Counted from the stretch's first letter, positions 1 through 8,395 are shown. The stretch: 64,000 nucleotides of DNA from Isoptericola sp. BMS4 (GCF_011634835.1 NZ_SIRP01000001.1:372001-436000); one strand, 5' to 3'. Notes: generated by a model from the sequence alone, not told the origin. Numbers and translations: made by a program.

Positions 1-1
1 G

Positions 2-253
2 GAGAGTCGCGGCGGGCACACCCGCGACGATCACCCGACGCTCGACCCGCAGTGGCGGCACCGGGTGCTGCGCTGCCGCCGACGGTCCGGTCCGCAGGAC
101 GACGACCCGGCCGTCCCGCCAGTCGCCGTCGAGGTGGCGGAACGGGACCCCATGCGCGCGGACCTGCTCGCGCTGTTCGACCTCGCCGAGCTGGAGAAGT
201 ACTACACGCCGGCGGAGCTGTCGTCCCACCCGCAGGGAGGTTCCGATGGGTGA
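2..253 (+). CDS. sdhA: Succinate dehydrogenase / fumarate reductase flavoprotein subunit, C-terminal end (partial)
   Basis: The window opens inside this gene. 83 codons remain, with the frame open to the left edge. The first residues (ESRGGHTRDDHP) are the conserved arginine-containing segment near the substrate site of SdhA/FrdA flavoproteins, and the chain ends EKYYTPAELSSHPQGG. In the complete enzyme this subunit carries covalent FAD and oxidises succinate to fumarate. The stop codon overlaps the start of sdhB by 8 bases, so the two subunits are translationally coupled. The membrane-anchor subunit is not in the window and probably lies upstream. Confidence is high from the motif plus the adjacent sdhB. 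Confidence 0.9.
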   Translation, partial: ESRGGHTRDDHPTLDPQWRHRVLRCRRRSGPQDDDPAVPPVAVEVAERDPMRADLLALFDLAELEKYYTPAELSSHPQGGSDG

Positions 254-998
254 CACGCGCGCGTTCCGGGTGTGGCGCGGCGACGCCGCCGGCGGCTCGC
301 TCGTCGACTTCGAGGTGGAGGTCGACGAGGGCGAGGTGGTGCTCGACGTCGTCCACCGCCTGCAGGCCACGCAGGCGCCGGACCTCGCGGTGCGGTGGAA
401 CTGCAAGGCGGGCAAGTGCGGGTCGTGCTCGGCGGAGATCGACGGACGGCCCCGGCTGATGTGCATGACCCGCATGTCGGCGCTCGATATCGGCGCACCG
501 GTGACCATCACGCCGATGCGGGCGTTCCCGGTGATCCGGGACCTCGTCACGGACGTGTCGTTCAACGACGCGAAGGCGCGCGAGATCCGGTCGTTCACGC
601 CCCCGCCCGACCTGGCGCCCGGCGAGTACCGCATGAGCCAGGTCGACGTCGAGCGCTCGCAGGAGTTCCGCAGGTGCATCGAGTGCTTCCTGTGCCAGGA
701 CACGTGCCACGTGGTGCGCGACCACGAGGAGAACAAGGGCGCCTTCGCGGGCCCGCGGTTCCTCATGCGGGTCGCCGAGCTCGAGATGCACCCGCTCGAC
801 GTCGCCGACCGGGTGGCCGTCGTCCAGGACGAGCACGGGCTGGGTCGGTGCAACATCACGAAGTGCTGCACCGAGGTGTGCCCGGAGGGCATCAAGATCA
901 CCGACAACGCCCTCATCCCGATGAAGGAGCGCGTCGCCGACCGGAAGTACGACCCCCTGGTCTGGCTGGGGCGGACCATCCGCCGTCGCGGGGCGTGA
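246..998 (+). CDS. sdhB: Succinate dehydrogenase / fumarate reductase iron-sulfur subunit
   Basis: A 250-residue subunit that passes electrons from the flavoprotein to the quinone site. An N-terminal [2Fe-2S] ferredoxin domain has Cys53, Cys58, Cys61 and Cys73 (CKAGKCGSC...C). The C-terminal part has CIECFLCQDTC (Cys144, 147, 150, 154) and a second set at Cys202, 207, 208 and 212 (CNITKCCTEVC) for the [4Fe-4S] and [3Fe-4S] clusters. The length is normal for the actinobacterial FrdB-like type. An AGGGAGG Shine-Dalgarno lies inside the end of sdhA. The operon ends here; the next gene is unrelated and has its own start signals. Confidence 0.96.
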   Translation: MGDTRAFRVWRGDAAGGSLVDFEVEVDEGEVVLDVVHRLQATQAPDLAVRWNCKAGKCGSCSAEIDGRPRLMCMTRMSALDIGAPVTITPMRAFPVIRDLVTDVSFNDAKAREIRSFTPPPDLAPGEYRMSQVDVERSQEFRRCIECFLCQDTCHVVRDHEENKGAFAGPRFLMRVAELEMHPLDVADRVAVVQDEHGLGRCNITKCCTEVCPEGIKITDNALIPMKERVADRKYDPLVWLGRTIRRRGA

Positions 999-1035
999 CG
1001 GCCGCCCCCCTCGCCGTGGTGCGAGCATGGTGCCC

Positions 1036-1569
1036 GTGAGCACCGAGACTCCCGCGTACCGCGTCATGACCGTCTGCACCGGCAACATCTGCCGCTCCCC
1101 GATGGCGGAGGTCGTGCTGCGCGACCGGTTCGAGGCCGCGGGGCTCGGCGACCGCGTCGTCGTCGACTCCACGGGCGTGAGCGACGAGGAGCACGGCAAC
1201 CCGGTCGATCCCCGTGCCCGCCGCGAGCTGGCCGAGCACGGCTACCCGACGGGCGACGGGCACCGCGCGCGGCAGGTCACGCCCGCCGACCTCACGGCCC
1301 GCGACCTGGTGCTGCCCATGACGGCGCAGCACGCGCGCCGGCTGCGCCGCCTGGCGGACGGCCGCCGGGGCGCCGAGATCCGGATGTTCCGGACGTTCGA
1401 CCCGAACGCGCCCCGCCTCGGCGACCCGGCGTCGCACGATGACCCGCGCCTCGACGTCGACGACCCCTGGTACGGCGCGCAGGACGGGTTCGCCACGACG
1501 CTCGCCGAGGTCGAGGGGGCCGCCGACGGCATCGTCGAGCACGTGCGGGCGGCGCTCGACGGCCGCTGA
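1036..1569 (+). CDS. Low-molecular-weight protein tyrosine phosphatase
   Basis: A 177-residue cytoplasmic phosphatase that hydrolyses phosphotyrosine through a cysteinyl-phosphate intermediate. The P-loop CTGNICRS (nucleophile Cys14, Arg20) is at the N terminus, and the general-acid loop DPWYG (Asp143) lies near residue 143, both in the order expected for the family. I chose the GTG at 1036 over an in-frame ATG at 1027. No Shine-Dalgarno is visible, and a -10-like GAGCAT (1023-1028) ends 7 nt before the GTG, which fits a leaderless transcript. The family is slightly longer than usual because of a loop rich in Arg and Asp. The substrate is unknown; roles in exopolysaccharide or signalling control are known for relatives. 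Confidence 0.92.
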   Translation: MSTETPAYRVMTVCTGNICRSPMAEVVLRDRFEAAGLGDRVVVDSTGVSDEEHGNPVDPRARRELAEHGYPTGDGHRARQVTPADLTARDLVLPMTAQHARRLRRLADGRRGAEIRMFRTFDPNAPRLGDPASHDDPRLDVDDPWYGAQDGFATTLAEVEGAADGIVEHVRAALDGR

Positions 1570-1635
1570 CCGCCCCGCCCGGGAGCGTGCCCGAATTCCG
1601 GGGACGGCGCCGGCCGCGCGTGCGAGGATCCGGGC

Positions 1636-1728
1636 ATGAGCGTGAGGAGCCCCCGCGGAGGGACGCCGAGGGACGAGGTGTGCCGGAGCGAGGCACCGCA
1701 GCGATCGTGCGGGGAGGACTCAGCATGA
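1636..1728 (+). CDS. Possible 30-residue leader peptide upstream of the GNAT gene
   Basis: A short ORF (MSVRSPRGGTPRDEVC...) starts with an ATG 6 nt after a -10-like GAGGAT (1624-1629), the same spacing seen at leaderless genes in this window. Its TGA overlaps the ATG of the acetyltransferase in an ATGA arrangement, so its translation could be coupled to the next gene. It is Arg- and Ser-rich, with no membrane segment and no recognisable family. It may be a coupling leader rather than a functional protein, or chance. The downstream gene has its own Shine-Dalgarno. Confidence 0.35.
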   Translation: MSVRSPRGGTPRDEVCRSEAPQRSCGEDSA

Positions 1729-2282
1729 GCACGACGCGCCCCCGGTACGACGTCCGCCGCGTGCGGGCCGACGAGTGGCGCGAGGTCCGGGACCTGCGCC
1801 TGGCGGCCCTGCTCGACCCGGCCGCGCCTGTGGCGTTCCTGGAGTCGCACGACGAGGCCGCGGCGAAGCCGGACGTCTTCTGGGAGGGCCGTGCCCGCGG
1901 GGCGGCGGCCGGCGCCGAGGTCGCGCAGGTCGTGGCCGTCGCCCCGGACGGCACCTGGGCCGGCACGGCGACCGGTCTCGTCGAGGAGCCCGGGGCCGGG
2001 GGCGTGCGCGACGGCGCGCTCGGCGGGGCGGTGGACCGGCGTCAGGTGCACGTGGTCGGGGTGTTCGTGCGGCCCGAGCACCGCGGAGCCGGCGTGCTCG
2101 GGCTGCTGTTCGACGGCGTGCACGCCTGGGCCCGTGGCCTGGGGATCGAGGTCTCCCGCCTCTGCGTCCACACCGACAACCCGCGCGCGCAGGCGGCGTA
2201 CCGCAAGCTCGGCTTCGCGCCGTCGGGGCGGCGCTTCACCCTGGACGCCGGGGAGGAGCTGGAGCTGGTCAGGACGCTCTGA
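1725..2282 (+). CDS. GNAT-family N-acetyltransferase
   Basis: A 185-residue GNAT-fold protein expected to move an acetyl group from acetyl-CoA to an amine. The central acetyl-CoA-binding region reads VVGVFVRPEHRGAGVLGLL (beta-4 followed by the R/Q-x-x-G-x-G/A pyrophosphate loop, here HRGAGV). The C-terminal part has LCVHTDNPRAQAAYRKLGF, the N-x-x-A-x-x-x-Y-x-K-x-G-F signature. GGGGAGGA at 1710-1717 sits just before the ATG and decides this start over an upstream in-frame ATG at 1587. The gene converges on the hydrolase gene, with 14 bases of 3' overlap. The substrate cannot be read from the sequence. Confidence 0.9.
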   Translation: MSTTRPRYDVRRVRADEWREVRDLRLAALLDPAAPVAFLESHDEAAAKPDVFWEGRARGAAAGAEVAQVVAVAPDGTWAGTATGLVEEPGAGGVRDGALGGAVDRRQVHVVGVFVRPEHRGAGVLGLLFDGVHAWARGLGIEVSRLCVHTDNPRAQAAYRKLGFAPSGRRFTLDAGEELELVRTL

Positions 2283-3387
2283 CGCGGGCGGGCCGCCGGC
2301 GGAACAGCCGCCGCCAGCCGTGGGGCTCCGGCGCCGGCGAGGGTTCCGGGCGGGGCGGCACGTACGCGTGGAACCAGCGCGCCGTCTCCGCCCAGACGAC
2401 GTCGCGTACCGGCGCCGCGGACAGCGTGACGTCGTGCAGCGCCCCCTCGACCCGCGCGATCGTCACCCGGTTGCCCAGGTCGGCCGCGCGCCGGGCCACG
2501 CCGACGACGTCGATCACCGTGTCGGTGCGGAGCATCTCGACGCTCCACCGCACCGGCGGGGTGAACCGGGCCGACAGCAGCACCAGCACGGGCACGTCGA
2601 TCCCCAGGCCGCGCGCCACCCGGTCGTGCCCGCGGAAGACGGCCGACATCCACGCCGGCGTCGCGCGCCACCCCCGGTCGGGCCGCCACACGGCGTCGTA
2701 CTCCCACTCGCCGTCGAACCGCGAGGACACCGACCGGGCGTAGAGCCCCTGGTCCAGGTTGATCATGTGGCTCAGCGGCGCGAGCGCCGCCTGGACCCGC
2801 ACGCCCGGCTCCAGGACCCGGCGCCCGAGCAGGCGCGTCTGGAACTCCAGCCACGGGCTGTTCAGCACCAGGCCGTCCGCACGGCCCGGCCGGTGCGCCG
2901 CCCACAGGCTCAGGACCAGGCCGCCGGTCGAGTGGCCCATGAGCACCAGCCGCCGTCCGGACGCCTTCTCCTCGCCGTGCCCGATGATGTCCAGCGCCGC
3001 CGAGATCTCCTCGTCGTAGGTGCGCAGCCGGGTGACGAACCCGGGCGTCTGGTGCGGCCGGATGCTGCGCCCGTACTTGCGCAGGTCGAGCGCGAAGAAC
3101 CGGACGCCCACCGACTCCCAGAACTCCGCCAGGTGCGCCTGGAAGAAGTAGTCGTTCCACCCGTGCACGTACAGCACGTCCACCCCGGCGTCCGGCACGC
3201 GGACGGCGTCGGTGGCCGCGGTGCCGGGCGCGCGGCGCACGAGCGTCGCCACCACCGGGCCCTCGAAGTCCGGCTCGAGCACGAGCGTGCGCCGCTCGAA
3301 GCCGGGCAGGACGTCGGGCACCCAGCCGACGGGCTCCGTGCCCTCGTCGCCGGGGTCCTGCCGACCGCCGGTCGTGCGCGCGCTCAC
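2269..3387 (-). CDS. Alpha/beta hydrolase (serine hydrolase, lysophospholipase-like)
   Basis: A 372-residue alpha/beta hydrolase of the type often annotated as lysophospholipase or Hydrolase_4. An early strand ends in LYVHGWNDYFF (oxyanion region), the nucleophile elbow is GHSTGG (Ser153), and a likely catalytic His is in ALHDVTL near the C terminus. There is no signal peptide; the C terminus is Arg/Pro-rich. The GTG start overlaps the stop of the upstream D-aminoacylase gene (GTGA), so it is the third gene of that operon. The physiological ester or amide is unknown; operon membership hints at processing of acylated compounds, but that is inference. Confidence 0.88.
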   Translation of the reverse strand: MSARTTGGRQDPGDEGTEPVGWVPDVLPGFERRTLVLEPDFEGPVVATLVRRAPGTAATDAVRVPDAGVDVLYVHGWNDYFFQAHLAEFWESVGVRFFALDLRKYGRSIRPHQTPGFVTRLRTYDEEISAALDIIGHGEEKASGRRLVLMGHSTGGLVLSLWAAHRPGRADGLVLNSPWLEFQTRLLGRRVLEPGVRVQAALAPLSHMINLDQGLYARSVSSRFDGEWEYDAVWRPDRGWRATPAWMSAVFRGHDRVARGLGIDVPVLVLLSARFTPPVRWSVEMLRTDTVIDVVGVARRAADLGNRVTIARVEGALHDVTLSAAPVRDVVWAETARWFHAYVPPRPEPSPAPEPHGWRRLFRRRPARVRAS

Positions 3388-5042
3388 GCCCCGAACGTAC
3401 GAAACGGCGCGGGGCCGCGCGACCGGGACGGGGGTGTGCTGCCGTGGCGGCGGACCGCGTGGCCGGGCAGGGCGTCCGTGCGGGCGCCGCCGTCCATCAC
3501 GGCGACGCCGTCCACCAGCACCAGGTCGATGCCCGCGGCCTGCTGCCGCGGGTCCTCGAACGTCGCGGTGTCGGCCACGGTGTCGGGGTCGAACAGCACG
3601 AGGTCGGCGGCGCAGCCGGGGCGGACCAGGCCACGGTCGGTCAGCCCCAGGCGTGCCGCGGGACGCCCGGTGAGGTGGTGCACGCACTCGGCCAGGCCCA
3701 GCACCCCGAGCTCGCGCACGTACCGCCCCAGGTAGCGGGGGAAGGTGCCCCACGCGCGCGGGTGCGGGCGTCCGCCCACGAGGATGGCGTCCGACCCGCC
3801 GCAGTGGGCCCGGTGCGTCATGATCGCGCGCACGTTCTCCTCGTGGCCCACGTGCTGCAGGATCGTCGTGCCCAGCCGGTCGGCGACGAGGAGGTCGATG
3901 AAGACGTCGCCGGGCGCACGGCCCTCGTCACCGGCGATCCGTGCGACCGTGCGACCGACGTACATGTCGAGCGCCGGGTTCTGTACGCCACTGACCTCGA
4001 TCGTGTCCCACTCGGCCACGCAGCCGTGGCAGCCGTCGGTGCCGACGCGCTCCACCTCGTGCAGGATCCGGGCTCGGTCGGCCGGGTCCACCAGCCGGGC
4101 CAGCAGAGCGTCCGGGCCGCCGGAGAACGCCCAGCTCGGCAGCACGGCGCTGAGCGTCGTCGAGCCCGGCAGGTAGGGGTAGGTGTCCAGCGTGACGTCG
4201 ACGCCGTCGTCCAGCGCGGCGTCGACCAGCGCGAGGAGGTCGCCCGCGCGGCCCGCGTTCGGGGCGAAGTTCATGGTCGCGTGCGTGAGGTGCAGCGCGC
4301 ATCCCGTCGTCCGTGCCAGCTCGATCATCTCGGCGTACGCCTCGAGCGCGCCCGCGCCGTAGGACCGCGTGTGCGGGCTGTAGTAGCCCCCGTGCGCGGC
4401 GACGATGCGCAGCAGCGCGGTCAGCTCGGCGCCGTCGGCGTACATGCCGGGCGCGTACGTGAGCCCGCTGCTCATGCCCAGCGCGCCCTCGCGCAGGCCG
4501 CGGGTCAGCAGCTCGCCCATGCGCGCGACCTCGGCGGCGGTGGCCGGCCGGTCCTCGGGCCCGACGACGAGGTGGCGCAGCGTCCCCTGCGGCACCAGGT
4601 AGGCGGCGTGGCAGGCGATCCCCCGGTCCAGGCGGTCCAGGTACCCGGCCACCGACTCCCAGTCCCAGTCGAAGCCGGGCGGGTCGTCGTTCCAGCCCGC
4701 GATCTGCGCGCGGAGCGCGTCGCGCGTGGTTCCGTCCACGGGGGCGAACGACAGGCCGTCCTGGCCGAGCACCTCCAGGGTCACGCCCTGGCTGACCTTC
4801 GCGGTGTGGTCCGGGTTCGCGAGGATCTGCACGTCCGAGTGGGCGTGCATGTCGACGAACCCGGGGCTGAGGGCCCGGCCACCGGCGTCGACGACGCGGT
4901 GCGCGCCCGACGCGCGGGCGTCCCGCCGTCCGGCGTCGACGGCGGTGACGCGCCCCGCGGTCACGGCGACGTCGGCCAGCACGCCGTCGGCCCCCGTGCC
5001 GTCCAGCACCAGGGCGTCGCGCACCAGCCAGTCGGCACCCAT
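3384..5042 (-). CDS. N-acyl-D-amino-acid deacylase (amidohydrolase family)
   Basis: A 552-residue metal-dependent amidohydrolase of the D-aminoacylase group, which removes the acyl group from N-acyl-D-amino acids. The N-terminal beta-sandwich is followed by the metal motif DMHAHSD (His66, His68, Asp70). Further family marks are EVLGQDGLSF, LHLTHA, LDTYPYLPGSTTL and GGSDAILVGG towards the C terminus, which supply the remaining metal and substrate ligands. The ATG shares one base with the stop of the D-serine-dehydratase-like gene (TGATG). The pair therefore appears to release free D-amino acids and then deaminate or cleave them. Reannotation as a D-glutamate/D-aspartate deacylase or dihydropyrimidinase-like enzyme is possible; the HAHSD signature favours the first. 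Confidence 0.93.
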   Translation of the reverse strand: MGADWLVRDALVLDGTGADGVLADVAVTAGRVTAVDAGRRDARASGAHRVVDAGGRALSPGFVDMHAHSDVQILANPDHTAKVSQGVTLEVLGQDGLSFAPVDGTTRDALRAQIAGWNDDPPGFDWDWESVAGYLDRLDRGIACHAAYLVPQGTLRHLVVGPEDRPATAAEVARMGELLTRGLREGALGMSSGLTYAPGMYADGAELTALLRIVAAHGGYYSPHTRSYGAGALEAYAEMIELARTTGCALHLTHATMNFAPNAGRAGDLLALVDAALDDGVDVTLDTYPYLPGSTTLSAVLPSWAFSGGPDALLARLVDPADRARILHEVERVGTDGCHGCVAEWDTIEVSGVQNPALDMYVGRTVARIAGDEGRAPGDVFIDLLVADRLGTTILQHVGHEENVRAIMTHRAHCGGSDAILVGGRPHPRAWGTFPRYLGRYVRELGVLGLAECVHHLTGRPAARLGLTDRGLVRPGCAADLVLFDPDTVADTATFEDPRQQAAGIDLVLVDGVAVMDGGARTDALPGHAVRRHGSTPPSRSRGPAPFRTFGA

Positions 5043-6385
5043 CAGAAGAACGTGCGCACGAGGTCGACCACGACGGGGTCCGCGGCGTCCGCGTCCTCGA
5101 CGACGGGCACGAGCGACCACTTGTCCATCGCGGTGCACGGGTGGGACAGGCCCAGGCGCAGCTCGTCGCCGATGCGCAGGGGCTCGGCCCCGCCGTCCGC
5201 GTCGAACCGGCAGAAGCCGTGCTGGTCGTTGAGCGCGGTCACCGTGAGGCCGTGCAGCACCACCGGCTCCTCCCCCGCCGCTCGCGGCCGCCGCAGCTGC
5301 ACCCGGGGCAGCCCCTCGTCGAACGGCAGGTCGCGCTTGCCCGCGTCGAACAGCGCGAGGCCGGGCTCGGGCCGCGAGGACACCCGCACCCAGCCGTGCA
5401 TCGCGGCGCGCAGCACCGGCCCGTCCGTGCGGGGCTCGTCGCCGAGCGGCGAGACGTGCCGGTAGAAGCCGTCGTCGTGCACCTGGTAGGCGCCGCTGCG
5501 CAGCACCACCCGCGCCCCGGACGTCGTCAGCGGGGAGAGCACCTCGTCCACCAGGTCGAAGAACGCGCTGCCCCCGGCCGAGACCACCGGCTCGGCCGTC
5601 TCGTACAGGTCGCGGGCCTCGATCTGTGCATGAACCTCGGCGAGATCGCGGAGGTAGGAGCGCACCACGTCCCGGCCGGCCCGGTCCGAGTCGTGCGCCA
5701 GCGCCCCCTCGTACCCGGCCACGCCGGCGAGCCGCAGGTGCGGCGACGCCGCGACCGCCTCGGCCACCTCCAGCGCCGCGGCCAGGCTGCGGGCTCCCGT
5801 GCGGCCGCCCGCTCCCCCGCGCTCGACCAGCACGTCCACCGGGCGCCGCGCGCCGCCCGTGACGTGCGCGTCCAGGGCCTCGTGCATGAGCCGGGCCGTC
5901 GCGACGTCGTCCGCCCAGACGAGCACCCGCAGCCCCGGGTCCGCCGCCAGGTCGTCGGCCAGGGCGCGCAGCGCGAGCGGGGAGATCAGCGAGTTCGCCA
6001 CCATGACCCGGGACACGCCGAACGCGCGCGCCACCGCGAGCTGGGAGTGGTTCGCCACCGTGATCGCCCACGCCCCGGCGGCCACCTGGTCCGCCCACAG
6101 GGCCGGCGCCATCGTCGTCTTGCCGTGCGGGGCCAGGCTCAGACCGCGGGACGCGCACCAGTCCGCCATCACGCGCACGTTGTGGTCGAGGGCCGCGCGG
6201 GAGAGCGTGAGCAGCGGGGTCGGCAGCTCCGAGAGGTGCGGCCGGCGTTCGCGGACCTCGGCGACGGTCAGCCCGCGGAGCCCCGGCGGGAGCGCCTTGT
6301 GCTGCCAGCCCGTGCGCTCGTCGGCGAGCGCGGCGAGCGCCGTGCGGTCGATCCGGCAGGCGTCGGTGGTGCCGTCGTGCTCCAT
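5042..6385 (-). CDS. PLP-dependent D-serine dehydratase / D-threonine aldolase-type enzyme
   Basis: A 447-residue fold-type III PLP protein (alanine-racemase-like N-terminal barrel with a D-serine-dehydratase-like C-terminal domain). The PLP lysine is Lys89 in LAPHGKTTMAP. The C-terminal LSHPCTAMDKW supplies the His and Cys that bind Zn2+ in eukaryotic-type D-serine dehydratases. Members deaminate D-serine or cleave D-threonine; the exact substrate is not decided by sequence. It is the first gene of a three-gene operon with D-aminoacylase and an alpha/beta hydrolase. It is divergent from ridA, whose product destroys the reactive enamines that such dehydratases release. An AGGACGG Shine-Dalgarno precedes the ATG. 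Confidence 0.9.
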   Translation of the reverse strand: MEHDGTTDACRIDRTALAALADERTGWQHKALPPGLRGLTVAEVRERRPHLSELPTPLLTLSRAALDHNVRVMADWCASRGLSLAPHGKTTMAPALWADQVAAGAWAITVANHSQLAVARAFGVSRVMVANSLISPLALRALADDLAADPGLRVLVWADDVATARLMHEALDAHVTGGARRPVDVLVERGGAGGRTGARSLAAALEVAEAVAASPHLRLAGVAGYEGALAHDSDRAGRDVVRSYLRDLAEVHAQIEARDLYETAEPVVSAGGSAFFDLVDEVLSPLTTSGARVVLRSGAYQVHDDGFYRHVSPLGDEPRTDGPVLRAAMHGWVRVSSRPEPGLALFDAGKRDLPFDEGLPRVQLRRPRAAGEEPVVLHGLTVTALNDQHGFCRFDADGGAEPLRIGDELRLGLSHPCTAMDKWSLVPVVEDADAADPVVVDLVRTFF

Positions 6386-6400
6386 GCTGAGCCGTCCTCC

Positions 6401-6433
6401 TTGCGCGGTCGGGGCGTGCTACGACAGTATGTC
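6401..6433 (+). promoter_or_regulatory. Candidate ridA promoter with small palindrome
   Basis: TTGCGC (6401-6406) and CAGTAT (6425-6430) are spaced 18 bp apart and could be the -35 and -10 of the ridA promoter. The -10 sits inside the short palindrome GACAGTATGTC (6423-6433), a possible regulator site shared with the divergent D-amino-acid operon. This is a visual call only. Confidence 0.35.
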
Positions 6434-6465
6434 AGCAATCTGAACGAACTCCAGGAGGACCGACG

Positions 6466-6882
6466 ATGACCACCGGCACGCAGCGCACCGCCGTGACGAC
6501 CGACCGGGCCCCCGCCCCGGCGCACACCTTCTCCCAGGGCGTGCGCGCCGGCAACCTGCTGCAGGTCTCCGGCCAGGGCCCCGTCGACCCGGCCACCAGC
6601 GAGTACCTCTACCCCGGCGACGTCGCCGCGCAGACGCGCCGCACGCTGGAGAACGTCGAGGCGGTGCTGGCCGCCGGCGGTGCCACGTTCGCCGACGTCC
6701 TCATGCTGCGCGTCTACCTCACCACGCGCGCCGACTTCCCCGCCATGAACGAGGCCTACGGCGCGTTCCTGGCCGAGCGACTCGGCGAGGACGCCGTCCT
6801 GCCCGCCCGCACCACCGTGATGGTCGAGCTGCCCCGCGAGGAGATGCTCGTCGAGATCGACGCCCAGGCCGTCATCGGCTGA
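6466..6882 (+). CDS. ridA: RidA family enamine/imine deaminase
   Basis: A 138-residue member of the YjgF/YER057c/UK114 (Rid) family. It hydrolyses reactive 2-aminoacrylate and related imines made by PLP dehydratases. The core has FSQGVRAGNLLQVSGQGP near the N terminus. The catalytic arginine lies in PARTTVMVELP, and EMLVEIDAQAV follows. An AGGAGG Shine-Dalgarno precedes the ATG. It is transcribed away from the D-serine-dehydratase-like gene across 80 bp, and the chemistry fits: one enzyme makes the enamine, the other quenches it. Its stop overlaps the convergent Nif3-like gene by 11 bases. Subfamily (RidA versus Rid2/3) is not certain. Confidence 0.93.
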   Translation: MTTGTQRTAVTTDRAPAPAHTFSQGVRAGNLLQVSGQGPVDPATSEYLYPGDVAAQTRRTLENVEAVLAAGGATFADVLMLRVYLTTRADFPAMNEAYGAFLAERLGEDAVLPARTTVMVELPREEMLVEIDAQAVIG

Positions 6883-7744
6883 CCCCCGGCACGGGGCGGG
6901 CGAGGTCGGCCGTCGGCACGAACCGCACGGGGACCTCGGGCACGACGTCGCGCAGCCACTCGGCGAAGAAGGCCATGCCGGCCTGCTCCGAGGGCACGTG
7001 CCCGACGACGACCAGGCCCGCCCCGCCCAGGTGCGCGGCGTCCGCGGCGTACGAGGCGGTCTCCCACTCGTGCGCCTCCCCCACCACGACGGCGTCCACA
7101 CCGTCGCGGCGCAGCAGGGCACGGTTGCGGGCGAACCCGCGGAACCCCAGGTCCATGCCGACCCGCCGCACCGGCAGGTCGGGCGCGCCGACGTAGCGCG
7201 CCGTGCGCGCCCCCAGCTCGCCGGCCACCCGCGCGGCGAGGTCCGCGAGCGTCGTCGGGGCGACGTCGCACACCGCGACGCCGTCGGCCGCCGGGGCCGG
7301 CTCCAGGGACCAGCCCAGCGCCCGGGCGGCCCCCTCGTCGACGCCGTCCGGGCGGCGGTCGTGCCACGCGTCGTGGTACCGCCACACCACCAGCCCGTGC
7401 TCGGCGACGAACGCGCGCTTGGCGGCCAGCACCGGGTCGTCCTCGGACTCCAGGTCGGCGACCGCCGCCCCCGCGTGGTCATAGTCGAGCGGCTCGTGCG
7501 TCACCACCACGTTCGCCCCGGCGGCCACCGCCTCCCCGAGCACCGCCAGCGTCGCCAGCGTCGTCACGACCACCCCGCGCACGACGGCGGCCGGGTCGCC
7601 GGCGACGATCCCGTCGACCGTCGTGGGGCGCGCCGGCACCGCGAGCGCGGTCGCGGCGCGGGAGACCAGGCAGGCGGCGGTGAGCGTCGCGTCGGCGGGC
7701 CGCGGCGCCCCGGGCGCACGGCGCGCGTCGTCGGTGGGCGTCAT
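6872..7744 (-). CDS. Nif3-like dinuclear metal-centre protein
   Basis: A 290-residue protein of the NIF3/YbgI/DUF34 family, toroidal hexamers with a two-metal site. It shows the paired family halves: VVVTHEPLDYDH in the first, and VVGHVPSEQAGM plus the metal Glu near the C terminus in the second. The cellular role is not established; names such as GTP cyclohydrolase type 2 in databases are weakly supported. The start ATG at 7744 has no Shine-Dalgarno but follows a -10-like TAGGTT (minus strand, 7756-7751) by 6 nt, so it is probably leaderless. The initiation region is divergent from the acetyltransferase gene. Confidence 0.87.
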   Translation of the reverse strand: MTPTDDARRAPGAPRPADATLTAACLVSRAATALAVPARPTTVDGIVAGDPAAVVRGVVVTTLATLAVLGEAVAAGANVVVTHEPLDYDHAGAAVADLESEDDPVLAAKRAFVAEHGLVVWRYHDAWHDRRPDGVDEGAARALGWSLEPAPAADGVAVCDVAPTTLADLAARVAGELGARTARYVGAPDLPVRRVGMDLGFRGFARNRALLRRDGVDAVVVGEAHEWETASYAADAAHLGGAGLVVVGHVPSEQAGMAFFAEWLRDVVPEVPVRFVPTADLARPVPGVSR

Positions 7745-7804
7745 GGGACCAACCTAGGGTCCGGCACCGACGCGGTGTCGGTGGCGGACGGCACGATGGG
7801 CGCC

Positions 7805-8380
7805 GTGCCCAGCGAGCGACTCATGCCCATCCACGGCCCAGAGGTCCCGACGACGGCGCGTCCCCTGAGCGCCGAGTTCACCGCCATGTCGGAGCGGGTC
7901 CTGCGGGTCACCGAGCTCACGTCGCGGCTCAACGTCCTGCCGTTCGACGACGCGGCGGGCCGGGCCGCCCTCCTCGAGGAGATCCTCGGCAGGCCGCTTC
8001 CGGACCGGGTGACGATCTACCCCCCGTTCTTCACCGATCACGGCCTGCACCTGGACCTGGCCGAGCGGGTGTTCGTCAACCAGAACTGCACGTTCCTCGA
8101 CTACGCGGGGATCCGGCTGGGGGCGGGCACCATGGTCGGCCCGCGCGCCACGTTCATCACCATGAGCCACCCGGTCGACCCGGGCGAGCGCCGGCTGTAC
8201 CTCACGGGCGGGCCCATCGACGTCGCGGAGAACGTGTGGATCGGCGCCGGCGCCACGATCCTGCCGGGCGTGACCATCGGGCGGGACGCCGTCGTCGCCG
8301 CGGGCGCCGTCGTGGCCGACGACGTGCCGCCGCGCAGCCTCGTCGCGGGCGCCAAGGCCGGCGTCCGGAGGAGCTGGTAG
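7805..8380 (+). CDS. Left-handed beta-helix acetyltransferase (maltose/galactoside O-acetyltransferase type)
   Basis: A protein of about 191 residues with hexapeptide repeats typical of the LbH-MAT acetyltransferases. The N-terminal helical part contains PFFTDHGLHLDLAERVFVNQNC. Repeats follow: IRLGAG TMVGPR, then VWIGAGATILPGVTIGRDA, VVAAGAVVADDVPP. The active-site His lies in TMSHPVDP. The start is uncertain: ATG at 7796, GTG at 7805 and ATG at 7823 are all in frame. GTG 7805 is preferred because CACGAT (7792-7797) ends 7 nt before it and no Shine-Dalgarno is visible for any choice. The acceptor sugar cannot be told from sequence. Confidence 0.88.
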   Translation: MPSERLMPIHGPEVPTTARPLSAEFTAMSERVLRVTELTSRLNVLPFDDAAGRAALLEEILGRPLPDRVTIYPPFFTDHGLHLDLAERVFVNQNCTFLDYAGIRLGAGTMVGPRATFITMSHPVDPGERRLYLTGGPIDVAENVWIGAGATILPGVTIGRDAVVAAGAVVADDVPPRSLVAGAKAGVRRSW

Positions 8381-8395
8381 GCACCCGCGTGCCCG

